From positions 21,488-85,487 of the forward strand of contig JAFYVM010000015.1 of NCBI GenBank assembly GCA_017549145.1: a stretch of DNA of 64,000 nucleotides, in the 5' to 3' direction. The position numbers and the translations under genes were made by a program. Shown piece by piece: positions 18,693-28,498 of this stretch. Every line of letters begins with the position of its first letter. Within the stretch, counting starts at the first letter, position 1. This DNA is from Bacteroidales bacterium. Its GTDB lineage: Bacteria; Bacteroidota; Bacteroidia; Bacteroidales; UBA932. The notes beneath the pieces are model-generated. The model made no database searches. It saw nothing but the letters and a program-made list of their open reading frames with translations, and was not told where the DNA came from.

Positions 18693-21600
18693 TTAGAACA
18701 TGAAATTCAATCCGGCAGAAATTGTACGAACCGGAGAATAAGCCTCGTGGTTAGTTCCTCCAGAGAAGCTTGAACGTGGATCGAATCCGTGGCGGCGTGA
18801 CCAATACTTGATGTTATCACAAGCCATATATACTCTCACCTTGTCAACCTTCATCTTCTGTGTATACTTCGACGGGATAGTGTATCCGATCTGAGCGTTC
18901 TGGAAGTTGAGGTAACTTGCATCCACAAGGAATCTGTCAGAACTTCCGTTGATGCTAAGGTCAGTATCATTGTAGAAGAAACGAGGAAGCTCAGCATCCT
19001 TGTTCTCAGGAGTCCAAGACTTCAAGACATCCACATGGAAGTTGTTACCTACTGTACCACCTGGAGCATTCAGGAATGTTGCATAACCTGAGTCGTATGA
19101 AAGACCACCGATAGAGTATGTGAACGATGTAGAGATATCCACTCCGTAGAATGAGAACGACATTCCGAATCCTCCGTAAAGCTTCGGTGTAGGATCGTCA
19201 CAAAGGTAGTCTGTAGCCTCTGAGTAATCTGTAGTAACTGTCTTACCAAGGATAGTCTCACCATTGTCGTCTGTAGTGACTACGTCCTTATAGTAAAGTG
19301 GAAGACCTGTCTCTCTATCTACACCAGCATACTTAGGCATGTAGAATGTATTGAGCGGAAGTCCCTCTCCGACGAACTTGTTGCCTGAAGCATATCCTCT
19401 GTAGCCCTCGATCTCACGGTTCTGGTGAGTATCAGGAAGCATAATCACCTTGTTTGTGTAGTGAGTGAAGTTAAGATATGCATCCCAACGGAAATTCTTC
19501 TTATCCATGACCGCACCGTTTACAGCGAACTCGATACCTGAGTTTCTCATGTCACCGATATTGTCATAATATCCGCTGAAACCATATGAGATAGGAATAG
19601 TAACGAAGTAAAGCATGTCTGAAGTCAGACGGTAGAAGTACTCAACTGAACCTGATAGACGTCCTCTGAAGAGGTCAAAGTCAAATCCGGCATTGAAGTT
19701 AGTATTGGTTTCCCAAGTGATATCAGGGTTACCGATAGATCCTCTCTTGATACCGATTTCTCCATCACTGTTTGTAATTGCATACATATCAGTGTAAAGC
19801 ATGTCGGAGATGTTATCGTTACCTTGTGAACCGATAGAAGCCTTAAGCTTGAGCATATCCACCCAACGAAGGTTGAACCAAGACTCTGAGTTGATGAGCC
19901 AACCTCCACCGAGTGACCAGAAGTTACCCCATCTGTTATCCGGGTGGAATCTTGAAGATGCATCGCGACGGAATGATGCACTGGCGAAAATCTTGTTCTG
20001 ATAATCGTACTGAGCTCTTACAAAGTATCCCTCATTGTTGTACGATCCGAAACCTGAACTTGCAGACTGCATATCAATGACAGCACCGCCGAGCTCTGTA
20101 TTGTTCAATGAGAACATCTTACTCTTCGACGCACCCAGGCTCACGCTTGTAGACTTGTACCACTCATGTCCGAGAAGGACGCTCACATGATGCTTGAAGT
20201 TGAAGGTCCTATCCCAGTTGAGGAGCTGCTGGAGGTTGAGGTAGAATGAGCGGCCGTGGCTCTTTCCGATGATACCGCCGTTTGCAGCGAACTGTCCATA
20301 GTACATATTGTTGATAGTGGTTCCACGAGTCTCATCCACACCGATACCGGCATTGAATGTGAAGGTGAAATCCTTCAGGAACTTGAGCTCGAGATAACCG
20401 GTACCATTAATCGCATTACCCTCTGAATTGTTTGTATCGAGTGTTACGGTTCTAAGGGCGTTCATGTTACCATTGATAGGACGAGACAGACCGGCGTTCA
20501 TACCATCACCGAAGTCATACATCTCGTAACCGTTAGCATCGATCTTGATGCTACCGTCAGCATTTCTTACATATACCGGATAGATTGGAGCGATAGATGT
20601 AGCATAGCTGAAGATATTTCCTGAAGCATCACCGTTACCGTTATTCCAGTTGAAGTTTGTATAACCGGCATTCATACCGATCTTGAGCCACTCCTTAGCC
20701 TGATAGTCAGTACGGATACGTGCAGTGTAACGTGTCATATCCTCACCATCGATGATACCCTTGTTGTTCAAGTAACCGAATGAAGCAAAGATCTGTGCAT
20801 TTCCAGTAGTTCCGGCAACGCTCACGTTATACTCCTGACGAAGTGACTGCTTGTAAGCCTCATTCATCCAATCATCTGGCTGAAGAAGGAACTTCTCACC
20901 CTTGTAGTTTACGATACGTCCAGGAGTTGCATTCGGATTGAGCTTACCGTTTGTACCGATAAGATTCTGTCCTGCAGGCACGTTGAAAGTAAGGTAACCA
21001 AGTCCACCGTCAGCGGCTGATCCGGTAAGATTTGTTGCTGCCTTAAGATTAGCCTCCTCTGGAGTCATACCCTGCTCGTAGCAGTAGTAGTTGTAGAGAG
21101 CGTTATAATGTGTCTCATAGTAAAGACCTGGATCTGTGATATAATCATAGCTCTCCAAAGCCTTTGTGTTAAGACCCCACTTTGCATCAACATTGATCTT
21201 AGCCTCGCCGAGTTTCGCCTTCTTTGTTGTGATCATGATGACACCGTTGGCACCACGAGCACCATAGAGAGCATTCGAAGCAGCATCCTTGAGGACTGTC
21301 ATCGACTCGATATCGGCAGAGTTAAGGTTATTCATATCACCTGAATAAGGAACACCATCCACAACATAGAGAGGAGCTGTTCCGGCAGTGATTGAACTGA
21401 TACCACGGATCATAATCGAAGGAGAACTTCCGAGAGATCCGGAAGATGTAGTCATCTGCACACCGGCAACCATACCCTCGAGAGCTCTGGTCACATCTGA
21501 AGACTGAGTCTTCTGGATGTCATCAGACTTGATGACAGTTGCAGAACCGGTAAATGACTCCTTTGTTGCAGTACCGAAGGCCACAACAATGGTCTCTTCA

Positions 21601-21905
21601 ATCATTTCAGTGTCAGCACCCATCATCACATCGTGCTGTGACTGCCCTGCCACAGGCACTTCCACATCCTTGTAACCGATAGACGAGAAAATCAGCACGC
21701 CATCAGCAGGAACACTGATCGAATACACTCCGTCTGCATCCGTCATTCCTCCTGTTGCAGTGCCCTTGATCTGGATTGCAGCAAACGGAACAGGCTCGCC
21801 CGTCGAAGAATCCTTCACAGTACCGGTAACCGTCAAGTTCTGAGCAAAGGCCAGACTAGACACCAAGGTTGCCAACACTACAAGAAAAAATCTTATTTTT
21901 TTCAT
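18693..21905 (-). CDS. SusC/RagA family TonB-dependent importer, pair 1
   Basis: About 1070 residues from ATG 21905 (MKKIRFFLVV); the longer frame upstream would add 26 residues before the signal peptide and is rejected. The order is signal peptide, carboxypeptidase-like regulatory domain (TGTVKDSSTGEPVPFAAI), then plug with ALEGMVAGVQ and the family mark LYGARGANGVIMITT, then a 22-strand barrel. There is no STN domain, so no direct anti-sigma signalling is expected. With SusD it forms the energised importer of this operon, which also encodes the S8 protease; RagAB-type relatives import oligopeptides, which fits. It is closely related to pair 2. Confidence 0.96.
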   Translation of the reverse strand: MKKIRFFLVVLATLVSSLAFAQNLTVTGTVKDSSTGEPVPFAAIQIKGTATGGMTDADGVYSISVPADGVLIFSSIGYKDVEVPVAGQSQHDVMMGADTEMIEETIVVAFGTATKESFTGSATVIKSDDIQKTQSSDVTRALEGMVAGVQMTTSSGSLGSSPSIMIRGISSITAGTAPLYVVDGVPYSGDMNNLNSADIESMTVLKDAASNALYGARGANGVIMITTKKAKLGEAKINVDAKWGLNTKALESYDYITDPGLYYETHYNALYNYYCYEQGMTPEEANLKAATNLTGSAADGGLGYLTFNVPAGQNLIGTNGKLNPNATPGRIVNYKGEKFLLQPDDWMNEAYKQSLRQEYNVSVAGTTGNAQIFASFGYLNNKGIIDGEDMTRYTARIRTDYQAKEWLKIGMNAGYTNFNWNNGNGDASGNIFSYATSIAPIYPVYVRNADGSIKIDANGYEMYDFGDGMNAGLSRPINGNMNALRTVTLDTNNSEGNAINGTGYLELKFLKDFTFTFNAGIGVDETRGTTINNMYYGQFAANGGIIGKSHGRSFYLNLQQLLNWDRTFNFKHHVSVLLGHEWYKSTSVSLGASKSKMFSLNNTELGGAVIDMQSASSGFGSYNNEGYFVRAQYDYQNKIFASASFRRDASSRFHPDNRWGNFWSLGGGWLINSESWFNLRWVDMLKLKASIGSQGNDNISDMLYTDMYAITNSDGEIGIKRGSIGNPDITWETNTNFNAGFDFDLFRGRLSGSVEYFYRLTSDMLYFVTIPISYGFSGYYDNIGDMRNSGIEFAVNGAVMDKKNFRWDAYLNFTHYTNKVIMLPDTHQNREIEGYRGYASGNKFVGEGLPLNTFYMPKYAGVDRETGLPLYYKDVVTTDDNGETILGKTVTTDYSEATDYLCDDPTPKLYGGFGMSFSFYGVDISTSFTYSIGGLSYDSGYATFLNAPGGTVGNNFHVDVLKSWTPENKDAELPRFFYNDTDLSINGSSDRFLVDASYLNFQNAQIGYTIPSKYTQKMKVDKVRVYMACDNIKYWSRRHGFDPRSSFSGGTNHEAYSPVRTISAGLNFMF

Positions 21906-22048
21906 TTGGTTGTTTATAATTGTTAATAATATCTTAGTTCTTAGGCTACATTTTACCACATAGGCATCCCACAATATGCACATACAACCCCCTGAGTATC
22001 AAGGAGATATATGCGCATAAGCCCCTCATTATGAGGGTATTGGGGAAA

Positions 22049-22056
22049 CAAAGATA
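22049..22056 (-). promoter_or_regulatory. Promoter -7 box of the SusC pair 1 operon
   Basis: On the minus strand this reads TATCTTTG, an exact TAnnTTTG box. No TTTG is found at the -33 distance. The predicted leader is about 137 bases and holds short GA-rich/CT-rich hairpins (CCCTCATTATGAGGG), which might control expression. Confidence 0.45.
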
Positions 22057-22116
22057 CATTTTTCTCGCGAGAATTCCTCGGTTTTCAGGCAATTTCTGCG
22101 AGGCTGAGAACTGCAT

Positions 22117-23799
22117 TTATTGATTCGTCCAAAGTGTCAACAGACCAGATGGATCCGGGTTGTTTGTCGAGCTACCTATCGCCGAGTTATATTGGAACTC
22201 CGCATTTGTTATGACAATGTTCCATTGAGGTGAGCGCCCCTCACAGTTCAGAGCATAAATGGCAGATTCATTCGTACCGGGATAACCTCTGGTAATACCT
22301 TTACCAAGTCTCTTATAATCAAAGAGAAGCACGCCTTCACCCCAGAACTCGACTCTCTTCTGGAAAAGCATCTCATCCAGGAAAGAATCCAAGTCATCTA
22401 CCCCACAGAGATAACTGCCATCCAGGATTCTCATATCCATAAAATCCTCAAGCAGTCCCTTTGCTGCGCCCAAGTCAGAATGTGCCACTGCCTCCATCTC
22501 CACAAACAGCATCTCCTCAACGCGCATTAGCGGATGGTCTGCACAGTTACCGACAGCATAATCACTACATTCACCCTGATAAGGTCGGAATTTGATATTC
22601 TGATAAGCCACGGCAGCTGGATTTGAATCCGTACCACCCAGGAAATTGGATTTATCTATATCATTACCGGAAAATTTATATGAATACGGCATCCCTGCAG
22701 AAGGGTTTTGCACATATGCCGGGTCCAACCATGAATGCTTTCTGAAATCTGAATCAGGGATTGCATCATAGAGCTTTCTGCTGGCACAAATCTGAGAAAG
22801 AGGAGCATAGCCCCAGGTACCCTCAGACGAGATATGAGCAGTATAAGTCACAATATTTATGGTATTCTCACTCGAAGTCGTCAATCCCCAGATCCACGAA
22901 TTTGAGGTAGCGCCATTGTTGAATCCGTTTACAGGATCCTCCCACTGTTCCTGAGTCAAAGGCGTCTTACCGCTTGCTGTAACAGCCATTCGTGCATACC
23001 TTGCGGCCTCAGCAAAAGCCATATCCGCATCCTCGCCTCCCCAATACCCCATCTCCAGATAAGCTCTTGCAAACAGACCATACACAGCGGCTAAAGTCGG
23101 CAAGGTATAAGCTGTGACCGACGGAGACAGATAGGCCTGAGCCATAGCAAGATCTGAGAGTATGAAGGAGTACATATCAGTTCGCAGAGCTCGTGGATTA
23201 TCCTTCGCCTGCTGCTCGGTAGTCGCCTCCTTGACTATCGGCACTGTGAGCCCTGCAATTGTGCTTACATCAGTATAATCATTCTCCTTGGGTTCATACA
23301 GGCGCGCCAGGTCCAGATAGCACATTGCCCTGTAAGCATACGCCTGACCTAGAATCTGCAATGCATCCTCTTGAGCAGTCTGAGGGTCAACTAACGAAAT
23401 TATGTCATTCGCCATACGGATCCACTTATAATAGCACTGCCAGAAATATGCACAATAAATATATCTCTCGCCCTGACTTCGATTCAAGACATACGGGTAG
23501 AAACGATTATAATAAGGATTATCACCTGAGGTAACCATATCTTCCAGCATGAAATCTGTCTTCAGATGAATCGCGCCGATACCAAAGTCCGTATGATCAC
23601 CATACGATGAAGACGAAGCCCAGCCAAGCACATTAGAGGTCATCATCGAAGCCGGTATTGCATTGGCAATAGCTTGTAGAGCGGTTTCCGACTGCGAAAC
23701 CTGTTCTTGAGTCTGCACACTTCCTTGAGGGAAGGTATCCTTGATGCAGCTCGAAAGCAAAAGAGCTGCAACAATGACAGTTATATATATCGTTCTCAT
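22117..23799 (-). CDS. SusD/RagB family lipoprotein, pair 2
   Basis: A 560-residue lipoprotein (lipobox LLSSC). It shares with pair 1 the segments GDHTDFGI, DNPYYNRFYPY, AYAYRAMCYLDLARLYEP, GQAYAYR and RVEFWGEGVLLFDYKRL, which shows a duplicated origin. It is expected to form the lid of the SusC pair 2 barrel. It follows that gene after ten bases, and no other gene follows it, so pair 2 is a bare two-gene operon unless it is transcribed on into pair 1. Confidence 0.95.
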   Translation of the reverse strand: MRTIYITVIVAALLLSSCIKDTFPQGSVQTQEQVSQSETALQAIANAIPASMMTSNVLGWASSSSYGDHTDFGIGAIHLKTDFMLEDMVTSGDNPYYNRFYPYVLNRSQGERYIYCAYFWQCYYKWIRMANDIISLVDPQTAQEDALQILGQAYAYRAMCYLDLARLYEPKENDYTDVSTIAGLTVPIVKEATTEQQAKDNPRALRTDMYSFILSDLAMAQAYLSPSVTAYTLPTLAAVYGLFARAYLEMGYWGGEDADMAFAEAARYARMAVTASGKTPLTQEQWEDPVNGFNNGATSNSWIWGLTTSSENTINIVTYTAHISSEGTWGYAPLSQICASRKLYDAIPDSDFRKHSWLDPAYVQNPSAGMPYSYKFSGNDIDKSNFLGGTDSNPAAVAYQNIKFRPYQGECSDYAVGNCADHPLMRVEEMLFVEMEAVAHSDLGAAKGLLEDFMDMRILDGSYLCGVDDLDSFLDEMLFQKRVEFWGEGVLLFDYKRLGKGITRGYPGTNESAIYALNCEGRSPQWNIVITNAEFQYNSAIGSSTNNPDPSGLLTLWTNQ

Positions 23800-23809
23800 A
23801 ATGAACCAT

Positions 23810-26800
23810 TTAGAAAGTAATATTTATTCCTCCGGAAAGTGTCCTTACTGGAGAATTTACAGCATAATTCGTCGTTCCGTTAAAGCTGTATCTAGGGTCT
23901 AGTCCCTTCCTCGCGGACACATAAAAGATGTTATCGCAAAGAAGATAGAGTCTAAGGCGGCTCAGCTTAAGTTTATCTGTCACCTTCTGTGGGAAAGTGT
24001 ATCCGATCTGGGCACTCTGGAAATTTAGATAACTGCCATCTGTCAGGAATCTGTCAGACTGAGCGGATATATTCTCATCAAGATATTGAAAACGTGGAAC
24101 AGAGGTATTCTGATTTGTTGAAGACCAGGCATTCAGCATATCAACATGTATATTTGAGCCTGTAGAAGTACCCGGAGGAGTCATCACAGCAGCATAACCG
24201 GAATCATACACCAGCCCCCCGACAGAATAAGAAAATTGCGCTGAAATATCCACTCCATAGAACGACAGAGAGGTACCGAAACCGCCATAAATCAGAGGTG
24301 TCGGATCTCCGCAGAGATAATCTGTAGCCTCGGAATAAGCAGTTGTAGTGACAGTAGCCCCATTCTCCTCCTTATACCACATAGGAAGGCCTGTATCGGC
24401 CTCTACTCCCGCATATCTAGGCATATAGAATGTATATATCGGCAGTCCTTCGCCATAGTATCGGCCACCGCTCTGATAACCGGCATAGCCATCTACCTCC
24501 ATCTTCTTATGCTCATCCGGAAGCATTGTGATCTTATTGGTATAATGTGTCAGATTCGCATTAACTCCCCACTGAACATCTTTTGTCTTTACTGGAAAAG
24601 CATTCAGGCTAACCTCAATACCAGAATTCCGCATATCACCGATATTGTCATAGTAACCACTATAGCCCAACGACAACGGAACGTTGAAGAAGAACAGCAT
24701 ATCAGAAGTCTTCCTATAGAAATATTCCACCGATCCAGCCAGTCGACCAGCCAAGAGGTCAAAATCAACTCCAAGATTAAAGTTCAGATTTGTCTCCCAG
24801 GTAATGTCCGGATTACCCTTTGAGCGAAATGCCACAGCTACATTTCCCTCATTATTCGAGATCTCGTATGTATCCGTATACAGATAATCCGGAATACCAT
24901 CATTACCCTGAGAGCCCACAGAAGCCTTCAGCTTGAGCATATCGACCCATGAAGCCTCGAACCATGGTTCACGATCAATAAGCCATCCTGCGCCAGCAGA
25001 CCAGAAGTTTCCCCAGCGGTGATCCTTATGAAATCTTGACGAAGCATCTCGTCTGAATGATCCGCTCACAAACACCTTGTCTGCATAATCATACTGGGCA
25101 CGTATGAAATATCCCTCATTATTGTACTCAGAAAGCGAAGAGGAAGCCTGCTGGCCATCAATCACAGCTCCACCCAGTTCAAGATTCACATCTGAAAACA
25201 TCTTGGTCTTATAACCTGAGACCGAGGTCGAATTCCTGTTATAAGTCTCATGGCCAATCAGCAGATCCAGATTATGCACGCCAGCGAAAGTCCTGTTATA
25301 TGAAAGCAGCTGCTGGAGATTCACATAAAACTGCCTCTCATGCTCTTTGTACAAGGTTCCTCCATTTGTTGCAAACTGACCATAGTACATATTATTCATA
25401 CTCGTATGGCGCACCCCATCAACTCCGACACCTGCATTCAGCACAAACTTGAAATTCTTAAGAAACCTCACCTCAGTAAAGGCAGTGGCAGTAAAAGCAT
25501 TGCCATCAGAACTATTCTTATCCAAAGTCACCAACCTGAGAGCATTAGCATTAGGCGCTTTAGGACGCACCATTCCGGCATTCTTTCCATCGCCGAAATC
25601 ATACATCTGCAATCCTCTCTCATCCCGCATTATATTTCCATTAGCATCTCGGATATAAACAGGATAGATCGGAGCCATTGACGCTGCAAATCCGAACACA
25701 TTTCCAACCGAGCCGGCACTTCCCTCCTCGCTATTTCCATTATTGTAATTATAGTTGGTGTAGGAAACGTTTGCACCAAGCTTCAGCCACTCTTTCGCCT
25801 GAAAATCTGCCTTTAAACGAGCCGTATAGCGATACATGTCAGCGTCTGAGATAATGCCCTTATTATTCAGGTATCCGAACGAAGCTAAAAATGACGCCTT
25901 ATCAACCCCTCCGGCGACACTTACATTGTACTCCTGCCTGAGCGACTGACGATATGCCTCTGACATCCAATCATCTGGAGTAACCAGATAATCCTTGCCG
26001 TTATAATTGACAACATTTCCCAGAGTTGCATCAGGATTTACCCTTCCGTCAGGACCTATGAAAGACTCACCATCAGGAATTCTGAACACCTGATAGCCCA
26101 AGCCTCCATCACGCACCGGACCAGCAACACGGACTGACGCCAAATCATACGCATCCTGCGGAGAAAGCCCCTGCTTATTGACATAATAATTATACAAGGC
26201 CTTATAATGCATCTCATAATATTGAGCAGGATCAGAAATCACCTCATAATTCTGCAAAGCCTTCGTATTCCATCCCCATTTTGCATCCAGGCTGACGGTC
26301 GCTCCACTTCCTCGTGCTCTTTTTGTCGTAATCATTATAACGCCATTGGCACCTCGGGCGCCATACAAGGCATTAGAAGCGGCATCCTTAAGCACAGTCA
26401 TTGACTCAATGTCTGCAGGATTCAGATTATTAAGATCTCCTGAGTATGGGACTCCGTCCACCACATAAAGAGGTTCCTTATCAACCGAACTGGAGATAGT
26501 ACCAATTCCTCTGATTCGAATGGAAGGTGACGAATCCAGACTGCCACTGGATGTACTCATCTGCACACCGGCAACAACGCCTTCAAGAGCTCTGGTAACA
26601 TCCGAAGACTGCACTCTGGCGATATCTGACTCTCCGACCACTGCAGCCGAACCTGTAAACGACTCCTTAGTCGAAGTTCCGAATGCCACTACAATCGTTT
26701 CCTGCAGCATCTCGGTGTCTGGGGACAGACTCACAGAAAGAAAAGAACGGTTATCAACCGGAATCTCCTTCTCAACATATCCGATACATGTAAACACCAG

Positions 26801-27010
26801 CACGCCATCACCAGGTGCCATAATAGAATAATGCCCCTGATCATCAGCACTTGCTCCCTTCATGGTTCCCTTTACATGAACCGAAACAAAAGGAATTGCC
26901 GAACCATCAGAGGCATCTGAAACATTGCCGGTCACATTAATGTCCTGACCATAGGCCACAACAGACAACAGAACCGACAAAGCAGCAAACAAAATTCTGC
27001 CCGTTTTCAT
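23810..27010 (-). CDS. SusC/RagA family TonB-dependent importer, pair 2
   Basis: A 1066-residue importer with signal peptide, regulatory beta-sandwich domain (VTGNVSDASDGSAIPF), plug with ALEGVVAGVQ and LYGARGANGVIMITT, and barrel. It matches SusC pair 1 almost segment by segment (FGTSTKESFTGSAAVV, LNNKGII, MYRYTARL), so the two SusC/SusD pairs are tandem paralogs. The gap to the upstream DUF4302 gene is 115 bases and holds a terminator but no clear TAnnTTTG box, so I could not place its promoter. Confidence 0.95.
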   Translation of the reverse strand: MKTGRILFAALSVLLSVVAYGQDINVTGNVSDASDGSAIPFVSVHVKGTMKGASADDQGHYSIMAPGDGVLVFTCIGYVEKEIPVDNRSFLSVSLSPDTEMLQETIVVAFGTSTKESFTGSAAVVGESDIARVQSSDVTRALEGVVAGVQMSTSSGSLDSSPSIRIRGIGTISSSVDKEPLYVVDGVPYSGDLNNLNPADIESMTVLKDAASNALYGARGANGVIMITTKRARGSGATVSLDAKWGWNTKALQNYEVISDPAQYYEMHYKALYNYYVNKQGLSPQDAYDLASVRVAGPVRDGGLGYQVFRIPDGESFIGPDGRVNPDATLGNVVNYNGKDYLVTPDDWMSEAYRQSLRQEYNVSVAGGVDKASFLASFGYLNNKGIISDADMYRYTARLKADFQAKEWLKLGANVSYTNYNYNNGNSEEGSAGSVGNVFGFAASMAPIYPVYIRDANGNIMRDERGLQMYDFGDGKNAGMVRPKAPNANALRLVTLDKNSSDGNAFTATAFTEVRFLKNFKFVLNAGVGVDGVRHTSMNNMYYGQFATNGGTLYKEHERQFYVNLQQLLSYNRTFAGVHNLDLLIGHETYNRNSTSVSGYKTKMFSDVNLELGGAVIDGQQASSSLSEYNNEGYFIRAQYDYADKVFVSGSFRRDASSRFHKDHRWGNFWSAGAGWLIDREPWFEASWVDMLKLKASVGSQGNDGIPDYLYTDTYEISNNEGNVAVAFRSKGNPDITWETNLNFNLGVDFDLLAGRLAGSVEYFYRKTSDMLFFFNVPLSLGYSGYYDNIGDMRNSGIEVSLNAFPVKTKDVQWGVNANLTHYTNKITMLPDEHKKMEVDGYAGYQSGGRYYGEGLPIYTFYMPRYAGVEADTGLPMWYKEENGATVTTTAYSEATDYLCGDPTPLIYGGFGTSLSFYGVDISAQFSYSVGGLVYDSGYAAVMTPPGTSTGSNIHVDMLNAWSSTNQNTSVPRFQYLDENISAQSDRFLTDGSYLNFQSAQIGYTFPQKVTDKLKLSRLRLYLLCDNIFYVSARKGLDPRYSFNGTTNYAVNSPVRTLSGGINITF

Positions 27011-27068
27011 AAACGTTTCCTTTAACCATTAATAATTAATCACTACCGGAAACGCGCAAAAACAAAAT

Positions 27069-27095
27069 CCGCACCTCTTCGATGAAGAGATGCGG
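27069..27095 (-). terminator. Terminator after the DUF4302 gene
   Basis: CCGCA-CTCTTC and GAAGAG-TGCGG form an 11-bp stem with one mismatch and a 3-nt loop. On the minus strand it is followed by ATTTTGTTTTTG, as in an intrinsic terminator. Confidence 0.75.
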
Positions 27096-27125
27096 AAATT
27101 GAAATATTATCTAAGTATTATATTC

Positions 27126-28484
27126 TTAGTTATTGAAAGGATACAATGTCTGAGTTGGGATCAACTTGATTGTATTGTTAGGATTAGCATCCTCTGTAAG
27201 GACGAGGTATGAAGGATTCTTAGGATTATCCGCAGTAATTGTAAATATTCTAGGTGAGCTATATCCCAATACATTAAGGAGGTATGAGAATTTAGCATTG
27301 TTGTGATACCAAACGCCATCACCGCCACCGTCCATTGCAAACTGCATAGCAATCTTATCGTCTCCTGAAAGCTGGTAAGCCATATAGAGACCACCCTTAT
27401 AGTTTGCAGAACCTGTTGTAGTATAGAAGTTGAATCCCCATTTACCATACAATGAGCTACCCAAATAAGCTACAAGAAGCTGCTCTCCGATTCCAGCGAG
27501 GGCTGTCTTAACTGGATCCCAGTATGTCTTACCAAAGCTACCGAGATTGCTGTAAGTGAAGTACCAATCCTGAAGAACAAGCATCTGATTAAGCGGCGGA
27601 ATTACCTGGCTGATAACAACCTTACCATCCTCAGTTGAAAGTGTACCGTTCTCAGCGTTGTAAACAAGGCTATTGTAAGTTACACCATCAATTACAACTG
27701 GAGTGTAGAAATCAACACCGTCTGGAGTGTAGCAGAAAGCTGTAGCGCCCTCGAATGTCTCTGTAATAGGCTCTACAACCTCGCCCTCACCTTCTGCAGG
27801 GACCTCACCCTCTGCAGGGACTTCACCTTCAACCGGAGCCTGACCTACTACTACAGTGTATGCATACTCGAAACGATTGTTGCTAAGAGAGCACTCACCC
27901 TCAATCTCACCAATAGTCATCTTATATGCAGGAGCCTTCATGCCAGCCTGTACTGCGTTACATGCAGCAAGGTATGTTGCTGGGTCACCAGTGAATTTAA
28001 CAAGCTTAAGGGCATTACCTGATCTTCTACCTTTCAAGTAAATCTCAGAAGCATCATCATTCTTACCTACAAGACGGAACTCGTAGTCACCATGAAGAGC
28101 CTCGTAATCGCTTACGTTAGGAGTAGCGAAATAGTGAAGGTACTCATTGTATGTATCGAATGCGAGAACCGGACCATCATCTGGAGTCATCTTGTAAAGA
28201 GTAGTTATAGACTTAGTCACATCATCAGCAAGCTGGAACCATGCTGTTACGTCGTCCTGAGTGAACTTCAAAACGTAAGCATATCCACCATAAGACTGCT
28301 CTTCCTCTGCATAATACTGAAGAAGCCATCCCTCTTCATTTGATGAGAGAATAGAACGATACTCCTCAAGATAAGCATCCATTCTCTCTGCTGGAGTCTT
28401 GTCAAAGATCTCCTTCTCTTCCATAAGACATGACGTAAACGCCAAGCTCATGACAGCAAGCAGGATTAAATATATCTTTTTCAT
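27126..28484 (-). CDS. DUF4302-type surface lipoprotein
   Basis: A 452-residue lipoprotein (lipobox AFTSC). The N-terminal RMDAYLEEYRSILSSNEEGW and the YGGYAYVLKF segment match what I recall of the DUF4302 family, which is regularly encoded in SusC/SusD operons beside Mx1 metallopeptidases. Near the middle there is a low-complexity acidic linker of repeated GEVPAE units, encoded by tandem 18-base repeats around 27785-27835; it could be a flexible spacer and may vary in copy number. The function is unknown. It is the last gene of the SusC pair 3 operon, ahead of a terminator. Confidence 0.75.
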   Translation of the reverse strand: MKKIYLILLAVMSLAFTSCLMEEKEIFDKTPAERMDAYLEEYRSILSSNEEGWLLQYYAEEEQSYGGYAYVLKFTQDDVTAWFQLADDVTKSITTLYKMTPDDGPVLAFDTYNEYLHYFATPNVSDYEALHGDYEFRLVGKNDDASEIYLKGRRSGNALKLVKFTGDPATYLAACNAVQAGMKAPAYKMTIGEIEGECSLSNNRFEYAYTVVVGQAPVEGEVPAEGEVPAEGEGEVVEPITETFEGATAFCYTPDGVDFYTPVVIDGVTYNSLVYNAENGTLSTEDGKVVISQVIPPLNQMLVLQDWYFTYSNLGSFGKTYWDPVKTALAGIGEQLLVAYLGSSLYGKWGFNFYTTTGSANYKGGLYMAYQLSGDDKIAMQFAMDGGGDGVWYHNNAKFSYLLNVLGYSSPRIFTITADNPKNPSYLVLTEDANPNNTIKLIPTQTLYPFNN

Positions 28485-28498
28485 AATCTTTCTCCGTT

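Noticed and set aside
21906-21983. N-terminal extension of SusC pair 1
   Set aside because: It would place 26 residues before a perfect signal peptide and covers the leader region downstream of the predicted promoter.
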